Numbered from the stretch's first letter, positions 8,540 to 17,636 are shown. The stretch is DNA of 64,000 nucleotides from Desmonostoc muscorum FACHB-395 (GCF_014698035.1 NZ_JACJSF010000035.1:1-64000); one strand, 5' to 3'. Notes: generated by a model from the sequence alone, not told the origin. Made by a program: numbers and translations.

Positions 8540-8593
8540 ACGCAAAAACTCTCCGCGTCCCTCTGCGCTTCCCTCCGCGTACCTTTGCGTTTC
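8540..8593. repeat. Tandem CTCCGCGT/CTCTGCGT-type repeat between coxA and coxC
   Basis: The 94-bp gap between coxA and coxC contains four degenerate units of an 11-12 bp motif (tccgcgtccct, tctgcgcttccct, tccgcgtacct, ttgcgttt). The same motif in the other orientation is at 11973-11998. It is a dispersed cyanobacterial repeat; an effect on the operon message is unknown. Confidence 0.6.
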
Positions 8594-8615
8594 AAACTCC
8601 CCCTCAAAAACCAAA

Positions 8616-9218
8616 ATGGACAGTTATATCGATTCCCAAGAATTGCACCACACAGCCGCAGAACATACCCACGACGAAGAAGGCAACAAAATGTTTGGCT
8701 TCATCGTCTTCCTCCTCTCAGAAAGCGTCATTTTCTTGAGTTTTTTCGCCGGATATGCCATCTACAAAACAACAACCCCTAACTGGCTACCAGCTGGTGT
8801 TTCTGGCTTAGAAGTAAAAGAACCGACAATCAACACAATAATTCTTGTCGCTAGTAGCTTTGTAATTTACTTAGCAGAACGCGCCCTGCAACGCCATGAC
8901 TTAGTAAAATTTCGCCTGTATCTCTTGACAACAATGGCGATGGGTACTTACTTTTTGGTTGGGCAAGCGATTGAATGGAACGGCCTCAATTTTGGCTTCA
9001 CCACAGGGGTATTTGGCGGAACGTTTTACCTGCTAACAGGTTTCCACGGTTTGCACGTTTTCACTGGCATTCTGTTGCAGTCGATTATTTTGGTACGTTC
9101 TTTCATCCCTGGCAATTACGACACAGGCCACTTCGGCGTGAATGCGACTTCGTTGTTCTGGCACTTCGTCGATGTTATCTGGATTATTTTGTTTATCCTC
9201 ATCTACGTTTGGCAGTAA
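8616..9218 (+). CDS. coxC: Cytochrome oxidase subunit III
   Basis: A 200-residue subunit III of the five-helix form found in bacteria. Family residues include the acidic E in LLSESVIF on the first helix, the GFHGLHVFTG segment and the C-terminal FWHFVDVIWIILF. Start ATG 8616 gives MDSYIDSQELHH; a longer overlapping frame at 8585 is a shadow. It completes the DUF2231-DUF2231-coxB-coxA-coxC unit. A perfect palindrome with a T run follows 8 bp after the stop. Confidence 0.95.
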   Translation: MDSYIDSQELHHTAAEHTHDEEGNKMFGFIVFLLSESVIFLSFFAGYAIYKTTTPNWLPAGVSGLEVKEPTINTIILVASSFVIYLAERALQRHDLVKFRLYLLTTMAMGTYFLVGQAIEWNGLNFGFTTGVFGGTFYLLTGFHGLHVFTGILLQSIILVRSFIPGNYDTGHFGVNATSLFWHFVDVIWIILFILIYVWQ

Positions 9219-9225
9219 ATAAGAA

Positions 9226-9257
9226 TGAGGGAGAAATTTCTCCCTCAACTTGTTTTT
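9226..9257. terminator. Bidirectional terminator between coxC and the facing gene
   Basis: TGAGGGAGAAA (9226-9236) and its exact reverse complement (9237-9247) form a perfect 22-bp palindrome, followed on the plus strand by a T-rich tail (TTGTTTTTC). It sits between the convergent ends of coxC and the 261-residue gene and probably ends both transcripts. Confidence 0.8.
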
Positions 9258-9259
9258 CT

Positions 9260-10045
9260 TTACACTAAATAACTCGTATTTGGCACGATCGCAAAAAAGG
9301 CATACTCATACCAAGCAGTCCAAATGAAACTACGAATCCATCGCTGGCGTTTTTCGGGACTCAATTCATATTCAAAGGCCCCACGAGATACATCAATGGA
9401 AGATAGGTGAGAGTTACAACCACAGCCGTGTTGATAAGTAAAACCGTATTTAGAAGCAATACTTTGCACCTTCATCTGAATCGCAAACACCTTACCTGCA
9501 TGGAGTATGGCATCCCAAGCACGTTTGTGTTCGATATCGCGAGGGTCAAATCTTAAGGCGCGTTCTTCAAAAACATGATCGCGGTAAATTGGTGCTAGAT
9601 GCACATGATAGAAGCTGGCAGGTAGTTCATAACCAAATTCATTGAATAAATCTATCCCAATGTGAGCCACTTTTACTTCATCAGCATAAGCTGCCCCCTT
9701 TGACTCCACATCACGGAGAATTTCTGCAAAGTTTGGATAGCTGTCTTTGAGAAAGTCTTGCCCAAAAAACTCTAGGGTTTCCCATGCTAGTTGTGCAAAT
9801 AGCTGGGAGAATGAGGGTATCAAGTGAGCTAGTTGGGGGCGATCGCTAAATAAGTCAACGTCACCATGCTGTAATTTATATAGGAACAACTGCGCCATCT
9901 CAACATAGCTTTGGGGATGGGAAAGTCCGACACTCGTGTTTCCTCTAGCAATGTCTTGCCATGTAAAAGGTAATTGAGAAACGTGTACCGCATTTTCTCC
10001 AGCAATGACTGCAACAGGAGGACATTCGAGAAGCTGCATCGACAA
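9260..10045 (-). CDS. Conserved-looking hypothetical protein with HGCGCNSH motif
   Basis: A 261-residue soluble protein I do not recognise. It has good codon use and a start ATG at 10045. It is rich in aromatic and charged residues, with no membrane segment or signal peptide. Near the C-terminus (about residues 204-211) is a compact HGCGCNSH cluster of His and Cys that could bind a metal; two more histidines lie in FYHVHLAP in the middle. It is convergent with coxC and followed upstream by the CheR gene on the same strand (151-bp gap). Function unknown; proximity to the oxidase is suggestive only. Confidence 0.75.
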   Translation of the reverse strand: MSMQLLECPPVAVIAGENAVHVSQLPFTWQDIARGNTSVGLSHPQSYVEMAQLFLYKLQHGDVDLFSDRPQLAHLIPSFSQLFAQLAWETLEFFGQDFLKDSYPNFAEILRDVESKGAAYADEVKVAHIGIDLFNEFGYELPASFYHVHLAPIYRDHVFEERALRFDPRDIEHKRAWDAILHAGKVFAIQMKVQSIASKYGFTYQHGCGCNSHLSSIDVSRGAFEYELSPEKRQRWIRSFIWTAWYEYAFFAIVPNTSYLV

Positions 10046-10196
10046 TCTCCTTTAAGACTTTAATGTGTAATTTACCTTAAGCGATCGCTAAGTGTATCTT
10101 CTGAACACAATTAAAAATGTTTTACAGACTGTCTTTTGACAGAATTGCAACTTTATTCTAAAATCAAAATTTTTAGTAGCTCAAACAGCTTGAATT

Positions 10197-11033
10197 TTAA
10201 GCACCAGCTATTTTCTTATATAGTTTCTCACCTTTGACTATCTCTTCATAGTGCTGTTCATAAGAGGTGAACCTGATAGATTCTTGTTTTCCTAAACCCA
10301 AAATTCCAAAGGTGCAGAGGCTATTATAAAATAGTTGATGTACCCGCTTTTGAAGTGCCTGATTGAAATAGATGAGGACGTTACGACAAAGAATAACATT
10401 AAATTCATTAAAAGAACTGTCAGTTGCTAAATTATGCTGGGCAAACACAACATTTTCTCTGAGAGATGAGCGAAAAATAGCATTGTCATAAGCTGCGGTA
10501 TAATATTCTGAAAACGACTTCTTGCCGCCTGCTTTTAGGTAAAGATGAGTATATTCCTGCATCAGTTTTAGAGAAAAAATACCACTTCTAGCATTTTGTA
10601 ATACCTTTTCATTAGTATCAGTTGCATATATCCGACAACGGTGATAAAGTCCTTCTTCTTGTAGTAGAATTGCCATTGAGTAGACTTCTTCACCGGTAGA
10701 ACATCCAGCGTGCCAGATGCGAATAAACGGATAGGTTTGTAAGAAGGGGACAACTTGATTTCTGAAGGTATTATAAAAGCTCGGATCGCGAAACATTGAT
10801 GTTACATTCACCGTCAGAGCAAGCAAAAATCGTTCTAAATAAGCACGGTTGTGGAGTAAACGCTCTTGCAAAGCAGAAATATTAGCTAGCCCCTCCAATT
10901 GCATGAAGCTTTGAATGCGGCGCTTGAGTGAGGAAAGAGCATAATCGCGGAAGTCATAGCCGTAATATTGATATACCCCTTCCAAGAGAAGATGTATTTC
11001 GATATCCTCCAAGGTAGGTTTGGGCAAAGTCAT
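10197..11033 (-). CDS. CheR-type SAM-dependent protein-glutamate methyltransferase
   Basis: A CheR-fold methyltransferase. The N-terminal helical domain (about residues 5-85 from the chosen start) is followed by the Rossmann domain with the SAM loop WHAGCSTGEEVYSMAI, the YATDTN motif that holds the adenosyl ribose, and ILCRNVLIYF. The frame is open to 11129, but the ATG at 11033 (MTLPKPTLEDIE) begins right at the family's usual N-terminus, so I use it (278 residues). CheR adds methyl groups to receptor glutamates. The CheB-like esterase at 3480-4067 could reverse the reaction. No chemoreceptor is in the window. Confidence 0.93.
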   Translation of the reverse strand: MTLPKPTLEDIEIHLLLEGVYQYYGYDFRDYALSSLKRRIQSFMQLEGLANISALQERLLHNRAYLERFLLALTVNVTSMFRDPSFYNTFRNQVVPFLQTYPFIRIWHAGCSTGEEVYSMAILLQEEGLYHRCRIYATDTNEKVLQNARSGIFSLKLMQEYTHLYLKAGGKKSFSEYYTAAYDNAIFRSSLRENVVFAQHNLATDSSFNEFNVILCRNVLIYFNQALQKRVHQLFYNSLCTFGILGLGKQESIRFTSYEQHYEEIVKGEKLYKKIAGA

Positions 11034-11254
11034 AGTACGAATTAGCATATATGCTGAACCAGCTATTTTAATATGCTGGCAATACAAAGAGTTAAGGTGC
11101 TTGGAGTTAATCAGACAACTGTTTTCCAAAACGCCTTATGGATCAAAAATTATTCACATTCTAGGCTACTAGAGTTTTTAGAACTCAAGTGCATCTTACG
11201 CCTAAAATAGCTTGTTGGATCTATTAAATTTGATAACGGTGCTAATTATGGGTT

Positions 11255-11791
11255 TCAGTTTAACTTAATTGCTGTCATTGCTAAAACAGCGATCGCTATT
11301 ATTGAAATCCCAGCTAGCCATCTAACCTGAGAACGCAGATTTTTAATCTCTTGGCTGAGATTTTCTGCCGGTGGTAAGGGATATGGTTGAAGTTCTGCAA
11401 CTTCAACAGCTACTTGTTGAGGTATGTTTTGGGTACTTCTAAAAGTTACCTGGGTGTGTAGCCAATTAGTAATCAGTTGCGGACAGTTTTTCTTAAACCA
11501 ATTGAAAGCCAAAGTTCTAAAAACTGGTTTGGACATTCGGGCAATTAATTTCATTAGCCTGTTTAAAGGCTTCATGCGAAGCTTTTGGTTGATCAGATTG
11601 ACTGAACCAACATCATAGAGACAATCCATAATTAGTTTTACAGTGGCTTCTTCACTGTTAATTAAGTTTTGCAGCAAAAGGAGAACGTCATGCATCCGCT
11701 CTGCTTCAATAACCTTTTCTGCCAATGTTTCTGGAGTGTTTACTGAAGGACTTACGGTTGTATTTTGGGCGTTTTGTCTTACTATCGTCAT
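11255..11791 (-). CDS. Hypothetical protein with C-terminal membrane anchor
   Basis: A 178-residue protein not recognised. It is mostly helical, with a basic central part (MKPLNRLMKLIARMSKPVF) and a single hydrophobic segment at the very C-terminus (WLAGISIIAIAVLAMTAI), so it is probably tail-anchored with its bulk in the cytoplasm. A short coiled-coil-like stretch (SQEIKNLRSQVR) precedes the anchor. It lies upstream of cheR on the same strand (125-bp gap after the longer cheR frame). Role unknown. Confidence 0.7.
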   Translation of the reverse strand: MTIVRQNAQNTTVSPSVNTPETLAEKVIEAERMHDVLLLLQNLINSEEATVKLIMDCLYDVGSVNLINQKLRMKPLNRLMKLIARMSKPVFRTLAFNWFKKNCPQLITNWLHTQVTFRSTQNIPQQVAVEVAELQPYPLPPAENLSQEIKNLRSQVRWLAGISIIAIAVLAMTAIKLN

Positions 11792-12596
11792 ATTGGTAAC
11801 ATAGCAGCCATAATAAAGTCAGTACACCTATCTACCGAGAGAAAGATTTTTTATCTAGAGAGAGAATGTAAAAGCTAAAAGTTGTTTGCGAGATATATCA
11901 TTACATCGTCTCTGGAAAAAAGCTATTTGTCTAGTTCCTATGAATCTTTTATCGACTTCTTTTTATAACAAACCGCAGAGACACAGAGAACGCAGAGCAG
12001 GAGAAGGTAAAAGGGGAGAATCTCAGCCTAAAAATGGAAATATCTATCAAGCTTGCTATGACTTGTCAGATTGCTTCGCTTGATGCTGATTTTTTCGATA
12101 AATGACGCTTTCCAGAAGAGTTTATATCAGTAATAAGATAAATTTATTAACTTAGCACTTAATTTTATAATTGAAATTATTTCTCAAAATGACAAATCGG
12201 CAAAATTCAAAGCCAAGATGAAAGAATATATTAATAATAGTGTTTAATTAGTAGGATGGTTGTTCGATCGTAAAAATTAGCAAGCTTTAGCTTGTTGTGA
12301 GAATGGTTTAATTACTAAATATCCAAATAAATCAATATTAATTGGTAAAAGTTTTGTGCTTCTTTTCGTCTATTTTTAACAGAAGATTAGAAATACGAGG
12401 AAACCTTATACCCATTAAACATGAATATTTTTTAAATTAAAAATCGTTTAAAATTACTATAAATTATATCCTTCTACTTCTAGATAGATAATATTTAAAT
12501 ATATATTACCTCGCCAGATAGATAAAAATATGATCTTAATTTATTAAATTAATTCAAGGATATGTTATTTAGCTATTTATAGGAGTTAATTTAATA
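11792..12596. other. AT-rich intergenic region
   Basis: 805 bp between divergent genes. A dispersed repeat (cgcagagacacagagaacgcagag) lies at 11973-11998. The rest, above all 12110-12590, is very AT-rich with no coding frame of note; an apparent 65-codon frame at 11886-12083 is built partly from the repeat. A TATAGGAGTTAA segment just before 12597 is a good ribosome binding site for the next gene. Confidence 0.6.
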
Positions 12597-13337
12597 ATGC
12601 CAGAAAGTTCTGGATTAGGAGAGCAGGCGCTAAATAAAGCCGCAGAGATAGGCTTGTCTAGCCAATTAGATGAAGCCGAAAACTTAGATGTAAACATTAA
12701 AACAGACCCGTTGAAACTCGTTCAGGGACAGGTAGATTCAGTCAGCATTGAAGGCGAAGGTTTAGTAATGCAAAAAGACCTCCGTATGGAGGAATTAAAA
12801 ATGCAAATGACTGACGTTGCCATCAATCCTCTGAGTGTGGCTTTCGGAAAAATCGAACTTACCCAACCTACTGAAGCTAATGCCCAGGTTGTGTTAACCG
12901 AAGCTGATATCAATCGCGCCTTTAACTCAGAATATGTGCGATCGCAGCTGCAAAGTCAAAAAATCCATGTTAACGGGCAATTGACGACTATTGAACCACA
13001 AAATGTAGACTTTCGGCTACCTGGTGATGGAAAAATAGCACTAAATGCCAGTATAAAATTAGTAGAGACAGGTGAAAACCACCAAGTTGCTTTTTCTGCG
13101 ATCCCTCAGATAAGCCCTAATGGGAAAACAGTTTCTCTAGAAAATGTTGAGTATGGTGAAAGTGAAGAAATCTCGCCAGATTTGACAAAAGCTTTGATAG
13201 ATGAAACTAGCGAGATTTTGAATCTGAGTAATTTTGATTTAGAGGGAATGAATCTACAAGTTAGGCAACTAAGAGCAGATGTAGGCAAGCTAACTCTAAA
13301 AGCTGAAGCTTATATTGAACAAATCCCTTCTGCTTAA
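12597..13337 (+). CDS. DUF2993 (LmeA-like) protein
   Basis: A 246-residue protein of the DUF2993 family. The pattern NLDVNIKTDPLKLVQGQVDSV followed by alternating beta strands and LTEADINRAFNSEYVRSQL is typical. Actinobacterial LmeA binds phospholipids and works in envelope glycolipid synthesis; many cyanobacteria carry cytoplasmic or membrane-associated DUF2993 proteins of unknown role. No signal peptide is visible, since the N-terminus (MPESSGLGEQALNKAAEIGL) is amphipathic. The next gene, DUF2231, starts 27 bp downstream and is probably in the same operon. Confidence 0.82.
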   Translation: MPESSGLGEQALNKAAEIGLSSQLDEAENLDVNIKTDPLKLVQGQVDSVSIEGEGLVMQKDLRMEELKMQMTDVAINPLSVAFGKIELTQPTEANAQVVLTEADINRAFNSEYVRSQLQSQKIHVNGQLTTIEPQNVDFRLPGDGKIALNASIKLVETGENHQVAFSAIPQISPNGKTVSLENVEYGESEEISPDLTKALIDETSEILNLSNFDLEGMNLQVRQLRADVGKLTLKAEAYIEQIPSA

Positions 13338-13364
13338 AAACTAATTAATTGAGGATACTAAATA

Positions 13365-13916
13365 ATGGAAAGTACAGAAACAACGCAAACAAGTTCAACA
13401 CCTTTTCCCAATATTCCACCAGTTATTGAAAGTAATGACAGTGAATATCGGGATACTGGCGTACCTAGCACAGTTGCGATCGCAGGACATCCCCTACATC
13501 CCCTGAGTGTGATCTTTCCCATCGCCTTTTTAGCCGCCGCCTTGGGAAGTGACATCGGCTACTGGTTAACTGGTGATTTCTTTTGGGCTAGGGCTTCGCT
13601 ATGGTTAATCGGACTCGGATTAGCTGGAGGTTTACTCGCTGCTGCGATCGGTTTGAGCGACTTTTTGAAAATTGAACGAGTTCGCAAGCGCACCGCCGGT
13701 TGGGTGCATTTGATCCTTAACGTTTCTATCCTAGTTTTATCACTCGTCAACTTCCTCCTACGTTGGGGCGACGCTGAATCCCGAATAGTTCCCTGGGGAC
13801 TGTTAATTTCGCTCGTTGTTGGTACGCTGACCAGCGCTTCCGGCTGGTTCGGTGCCGAACTCTCCTATCGCCACAAAATCGGTGTAGTGGGTGCTGGTAG
13901 CAGAAGATATCCCTAA
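13365..13916 (+). CDS. DUF2231 membrane protein
   Basis: A 183-residue protein with four membrane segments (about 45-65, 78-100, 112-135, 143-163) after a 40-residue hydrophilic N-terminus. The DUF2231 signature GHPLHPLSVIFP (residues 41-52) has the conserved histidines at the start of helix 1. It is the third DUF2231 gene in 9 kb; the other two head the oxidase cluster. It follows the DUF2993 gene closely. Function unknown; haem or metal binding in the membrane is a guess from the histidines. Confidence 0.88.
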   Translation: MESTETTQTSSTPFPNIPPVIESNDSEYRDTGVPSTVAIAGHPLHPLSVIFPIAFLAAALGSDIGYWLTGDFFWARASLWLIGLGLAGGLLAAAIGLSDFLKIERVRKRTAGWVHLILNVSILVLSLVNFLLRWGDAESRIVPWGLLISLVVGTLTSASGWFGAELSYRHKIGVVGAGSRRYP

Positions 13917-13964
13917 CAAGACTTAGGCAAACAATAGCCGAAAAGAAAGATGTTCTTCTTAGGA

Positions 13965-14110
13965 GAATTCATGTAGGCGTAAAGCGGTGAGCCATTCCGG
14001 TGTATGGGTTCTCCGGCATAAAGGAAGTAGCGTTAGCGTAGCGATAGCATACCCATCTGGGGAAGCAAGCTACGCGCAGCGTCTTGTAAAGAGGTACAAG
14101 CGTCACCCGC
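13965..14110. repeat. Cluster of dispersed repeats with GAAGCAAGCTACGCGCAGC core
   Basis: The gap after the DUF2231 gene holds nested dispersed repeats: a 'gtagcgttagcgtagcgatagcat' type segment at about 14027-14050 and a 19-bp core GAAGCAAGCTACGCGCAGC at 14062-14080. The same core occurs at 50031-50049 and, inside a coding region, at 59699-59717. The whole gap 13917-14232 shows no gene. Confidence 0.75.
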
Positions 14111-14232
14111 AGGGTATTTCCCCTACAGCGTCTAGTTTTATATAAGTACTATAAATAAAATACAAAATTAGGAATTCTTAAGAAAGAGCAGTGTAGAGGC
14201 TAAAATTTTCCTTAGTCTTTAGCCTTCATAAA

Positions 14233-14649
14233 ATGCTCGAATCTCGTAAACAAACAATATTTATTATTATTTCTATGCTCATCGTTGTACCGATGGGCCT
14301 TTTTTCTAAGTTTTACAGTGGGCCTGGTCATCAGTGGTTTAATGACTACGGAGGAGATATACTTTATGAAATATTTTGGTGTCTATTTGCTTTTTGGTTG
14401 TTCAGAAGTCGGGCGGCCATAATCCAAATTCCTATATGGGTTTTTGTCATCACCTGTATACTAGAATTCTTACAACTTTGGCATCCGCCACTATTAAATG
14501 AAATTCGTGCCACCTTGATAGGTAAATTATTACTTGGTACTACTTTTGTATGGTGGGATTTTCCTCATTACGCATTGGGTTGTATTGCAGGTTGGTTATG
14601 GCTGCGACAATTATATAAAATGGGTTATGCAAAAAAAAGTCAAAGTTAA
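14233..14649 (+). CDS. DUF2809 membrane protein
   Basis: A 138-residue protein with four membrane segments, matching DUF2809: an early [14 protein letters not shown] segment at about 38-51 and the conserved [19 protein letters not shown] loop at 77-95. The family is found in many bacteria and has no known function. Its last 23 bases overlap the start of the DUF167 gene, so the two are probably translated from one message. Confidence 0.85.
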   Translation: MLESRKQTIFIIISMLIVVPMGLFSKFYSGPGHQWFNDYGGDILYEIFWCLFAFWLFRSRAAIIQIPIWVFVITCILEFLQLWHPPLLNEIRATLIGKLLLGTTFVWWDFPHYALGCIAGWLWLRQLYKMGYAKKSQS

Positions 14650-14854
14650 ACCTAATTCAAAACAGCAAAAAATTGAAGAACAACCTGATGGTAGTCTGAC
14701 TGTATATTTAAAATCGCCTCCAGTTGATGGTAAGGCTAATGAAGAGTTAATTAAACTCCTAGCAAAGAAATTTGATGTAGCCAAATCTGATATCAGAATC
14801 AAGTCGGGTTTATCCTCTCGGCAAAAGCTGATAGAAATTGATACAGATACTTAG
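14627..14854 (+). CDS. DUF167 / YggU family protein
   Basis: A 75-residue protein starting at ATG 14627 ([13 protein letters not shown]). The frame is open further upstream, but only this start gives the usual DUF167 N-terminus. Typical elements are [19 protein letters not shown] in the middle and [13 protein letters not shown] at the end. E. coli YggU-type proteins are small alpha/beta proteins of unknown function. It overlaps the end of the DUF2809 gene. Confidence 0.88.
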   Translation: MQKKVKVKPNSKQQKIEEQPDGSLTVYLKSPPVDGKANEELIKLLAKKFDVAKSDIRIKSGLSSRQKLIEIDTDT

Positions 14855-14955
14855 TTGATACTGAGTAATGTCTTCTTGAAAAACTTTACCTCTTTGCCAA
14901 GATAACCCCTACCAGAGGCAATAAATGAGAGATACAAACTTGTAACATCAACTTT

Positions 14956-15567
14956 TTATACTTCTGTAATGCTGATATATCTTGGTTGAGCTTTGACTCT
15001 TTCTATCCAAGCTTGAATAGCAGAAAATGGTGTTAAATCAAACCCACCTTCGTCAGCTACATGAGTATAAGCAAACAATGCAATATCAGCAATTGTGTAA
15101 CGCTCTCCCACAAAAAAAGTGTTAGAGGTTAAATGTTTTTCCATCAAGCTAAGTGCTGCATAACCTGGTTCGCGTTTTTCCTTAATAGCTTCACTATATT
15201 CTTCAGTTTTACCTAAAATAGAAATCCAAAATCTTGATGTAGCAATGAAAGGTTCATGGCTATACTGTTCAAAAAATAACCATTGCAGCACTTGCGCTCT
15301 TAAAAAGCGGTCATAAGGCAAAAATTCTGTCCCTTCACTCAGATATACCAATATGGCATTTGATTCTGCTAAGTATTGCCCTGGCTCAATTTCTAGAATA
15401 GGTATCTTTCCGTTAGGATTTTTACTTAAAAATTCTGGTGTTCGAGTCTCACCTTTCAAAATATTAAGCTCTACCCTTTCAAAAGGCATACCTAGTTGTG
15501 TGAATAAAAGACGTATCTTATAGCCATTACCGGAAGGTAAAAAATCGTACAAACGCAGTAGTTCCAT
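14956..15567 (-). CDS. Glutathione S-transferase
   Basis: A 203-residue GST: N-terminal thioredoxin-like domain (1-78) with the glutathione-binding PNGKIPILE and ESNAILVYL motifs, then an all-helical C-terminal domain with FFVGERYTIADIALFAYTHVA, the N-capping box of GSTs. An S-x-x-N segment at SGNG near residue 12 could be the catalytic position of a Ser/Cys-type GST. It conjugates glutathione to electrophiles or has peroxidase activity in the cytosol. It stands alone; the plus-strand DUF167 gene ends 101 bp away, convergent. Confidence 0.93.
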   Translation of the reverse strand: MELLRLYDFLPSGNGYKIRLLFTQLGMPFERVELNILKGETRTPEFLSKNPNGKIPILEIEPGQYLAESNAILVYLSEGTEFLPYDRFLRAQVLQWLFFEQYSHEPFIATSRFWISILGKTEEYSEAIKEKREPGYAALSLMEKHLTSNTFFVGERYTIADIALFAYTHVADEGGFDLTPFSAIQAWIERVKAQPRYISITEV

Positions 15568-15765
15568 GCTAAAATACAGCTATCAATATGTTGATAAGTG
15601 AAGGCTTAAAATACAATATCTTACCAAAATATTTTATCAAAACCGGATAATTTCTTTTAAAATTTAGCTTTTGAGTACTAGATAAAATTATCTGAAAAAA
15701 TAAAAAAAATATTATTGATTTCTAGATTTAAATATTTAATTTAGTTAGTGGTTGGGAATAAAAGT

Positions 15766-16473
15766 ATGTGTGGAAGATTTACTCTAAACCAGTCAGTAGA
15801 AGCTTTAGCCCAAGTTTTCCATGTCGAGCCAGTTCCAGATTTAGCAGCCAATTTTAATATTGCGCCTACCCAAATGGTGGCAACTGTGTTACAAAACCCC
15901 GAAAGCGAAAAGCGTGAATTTCAGCAGTTGCATTGGGGATTAATTCCCTCATGGGCAAAAGATGCAGGAATGGGAGCAAAGCTGATTAATGCTAGGGCAG
16001 AAACTGTTGCCGAAAAACCATCTTTTCGTTCGGCTTTTAAACATCGTCGGTGTTTAGTGTTAGCTGATGGCTTTTATGAGTGGCAACGTCAACAAGGTAA
16101 AAGTAAAAAGCAGCCGTTTTATTTTCGTCTTGAAGATGGGCAACCCTTCGGCTTTGCCGGTTTATGGGAGAAATGGCGATCGCCTGCTAACGACGAAATA
16201 ATCTCTTGTACAATTTTGACAACGGCAGCAAACGAATTACTTCAACCTATCCACGACCGGATGCCAGTGATTCTAGAGCCAAAAGATTACGATTTATGGC
16301 TAGATTCTCAAATCCAAACGCCCCAAACCCTACAGCAGCTATTGCTTCCCTATCCAGCGCCAGCAATGATTGCGTATCCAGTTAGCACCTTGGTAAACAA
16401 CTCTCGGCATAATAGCCCAGAGTGCATCATCCCACTCAGAGAGGAGAACGCCCCCACAAATCAGTTAAATTAA
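15766..16473 (+). CDS. SRAP domain protein (HMCES/YedK-like abasic-site sensor)
   Basis: A 235-residue SOS-response-associated peptidase. SRAP proteins need Cys2 exposed after removal of Met1, because it forms a thiazolidine crosslink with abasic sites in single-stranded DNA. The ATG at 15766 gives MCGRFTLNQS, whereas an open GTG at 15748 would bury the cysteine, so 15766 is the start. Other active-site landmarks are NIAPTQ, LINARAETVAEKPSF, the glutamate in GFYEWQ, and HDRMPVIL. It shields abasic sites during replication. No LexA box was identified. Confidence 0.95.
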   Translation: MCGRFTLNQSVEALAQVFHVEPVPDLAANFNIAPTQMVATVLQNPESEKREFQQLHWGLIPSWAKDAGMGAKLINARAETVAEKPSFRSAFKHRRCLVLADGFYEWQRQQGKSKKQPFYFRLEDGQPFGFAGLWEKWRSPANDEIISCTILTTAANELLQPIHDRMPVILEPKDYDLWLDSQIQTPQTLQQLLLPYPAPAMIAYPVSTLVNNSRHNSPECIIPLREENAPTNQLN

Positions 16474-16489
16474 CTATTGAGCGTGCTAA

Positions 16490-16640
16490 GGGATTGGGAG
16501 ATGAGGGAGATGAAGGAGCAGGGAGCAGAGGAGCAGGGGAGCAGAGGAGAAGTTGCAGTAAGTTTTTCCTCTCTGTCCCTTTGCACCTCTACCTCTTGTG
16601 CCTAGCCCAATGCCTCATGCCCCATGCCCCATACCTAGTA
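16490..16640. repeat. Purine-rich and CCCATGCC-type short tandem repeats
   Basis: The gap between the SRAP gene and ycf3 contains a GGGAGAT/GGAGCAG run (16495-16555) followed by CCCAATGCC/CCCATGCC units (16605-16632). Both are common cyanobacterial intergenic repeats. A frame across them (16422-16682) is not a gene. Confidence 0.7.
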
Positions 16641-16656
16641 ATACCCAGAGACAAAT

Positions 16657-17178
16657 ATGCCAAGAACACAAAAAAACGATAATTTTGTTGACAAATCCTT
16701 TACAGTGATGGCAGATATCATCTTGAAGATCCTGCCAACTAACAAAAAAGCTAAAGAAGCGTTTGTTTATTATCGAGATGGCATGTCGGCCCAAGCAGAA
16801 GGGGAATATGCTGAAGCATTGGAGTACTATGAAGAAGCTTTAACACTAGAGGAAGATACCAACGATCGCGGTTATATTCTCTACAACATGGGGCTAATCT
16901 ATGCCAGCAACGGCGACCACAACAAAGCTTTAGAACTGTATCACCAGGCAATTGAGTTAAACCCACGCCTACCCCAAGCCTTGAACAATATCGCTGTGAT
17001 TTATCACTACCAAGGCGAAAAGGAAAAAGAAGCTGGAGATAACGAGGCTGGCGAAGCACTTTTTGACCAAGCCGCAGACTATTGGATTCGAGCTATTCGC
17101 ATGGCTCCCAATAACTACATCGAAGCCCAAAACTGGTTGAAAACCACCGGGCGATCGCAGATTGACGTATTCTTTTAG
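16657..17178 (+). CDS. ycf3: Photosystem I assembly protein Ycf3
   Basis: A 173-residue TPR protein. The start [20 protein letters not shown] and the following [19 protein letters not shown] are near the known Ycf3 sequence, and three TPR units span about 35-150. Ycf3 is a thylakoid-associated chaperone required for assembly of the PsaA/PsaB reaction centre with Ycf4 and others. The gene is on the plus strand with gatC 164 bp downstream; the gap between is full of dispersed repeats, so they need not be an operon. Confidence 0.97.
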   Translation: MPRTQKNDNFVDKSFTVMADIILKILPTNKKAKEAFVYYRDGMSAQAEGEYAEALEYYEEALTLEEDTNDRGYILYNMGLIYASNGDHNKALELYHQAIELNPRLPQALNNIAVIYHYQGEKEKEAGDNEAGEALFDQAADYWIRAIRMAPNNYIEAQNWLKTTGRSQIDVFF

Positions 17179-17342
17179 TCATTAGTCATTAGTTCTTTGT
17201 CACTTGCTAAGGACTAATGACCCTTACGGGTGATGCCTCCGGCACGCCAAGGGCGAACGCCAGTCACTCATGGGGGAAACCCCCAAGACCGCGCTGGCTC
17301 ACCAATTAAAAATGAAAAATGACCAATGACAAATAACAATTT
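17179..17342. repeat. Dispersed repeats between ycf3 and gatC
   Basis: Contains TAGTCAT-type heptamers on the left, then a mosaic of repeats (gatgcctccggcacgccaagggcgaacgcc; gggggaaacccccaagaccgcgctggct) and more TGACCAA/TGACAAA units next to gatC. No gene. Confidence 0.65.
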
Positions 17343-17636
17343 ATGATTGACCAAGAACAAGTTCATAAAGTAGCTAATCTGGCTCGTTTAGAATTGACTC
17401 CAGAAGAAGAGGAACAATTTACTACCCAATTGGGTAGTATTCTGGATTATATTCAACAGTTGGATGAGCTGGATGTCAGTAACGTGCCCCCAACAACACG
17501 GGCAATTGATGTTAGCAATATCACACGAGAGGATGAATTGCAACCCTATGCTAATCGTGAAAGTATTCTTAACAGTGCGCCTGAACAGGAAGGCGAATTT
17601 TTCAAAGTTCCAAAAATTCTTAACAGCAATGAGTAA
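17343..17636 (+). CDS. gatC: Asp/Glu-tRNA amidotransferase subunit C
   Basis: A 97-residue GatC. It begins [18 protein letters not shown] and carries the family's [19 protein letters not shown] segment. With GatA and GatB it converts mischarged Glu-tRNA(Gln) (and Asp-tRNA(Asn)) to the amidated form in cyanobacteria, which lack GlnRS. GatA and GatB are not nearby, which is usual for cyanobacteria. Confidence 0.95.
   Translation: MIDQEQVHKVANLARLELTPEEEEQFTTQLGSILDYIQQLDELDVSNVPPTTRAIDVSNITREDELQPYANRESILNSAPEQEGEFFKVPKILNSNE

Noticed and set aside
11886-12083. 65-codon plus-strand frame
   Set aside because: Partly made of the dispersed CGCAGAGACACAGAG repeat; no recognisable protein features.
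15748-15765. GTG start for the SRAP protein
   Set aside because: It would place the catalytic cysteine at position 8 instead of 2, which the mechanism does not allow.
16422-16682. 86-codon plus-strand frame before ycf3
   Set aside because: Overlaps the SRAP gene end, purine repeats and the ycf3 start; low-complexity product.
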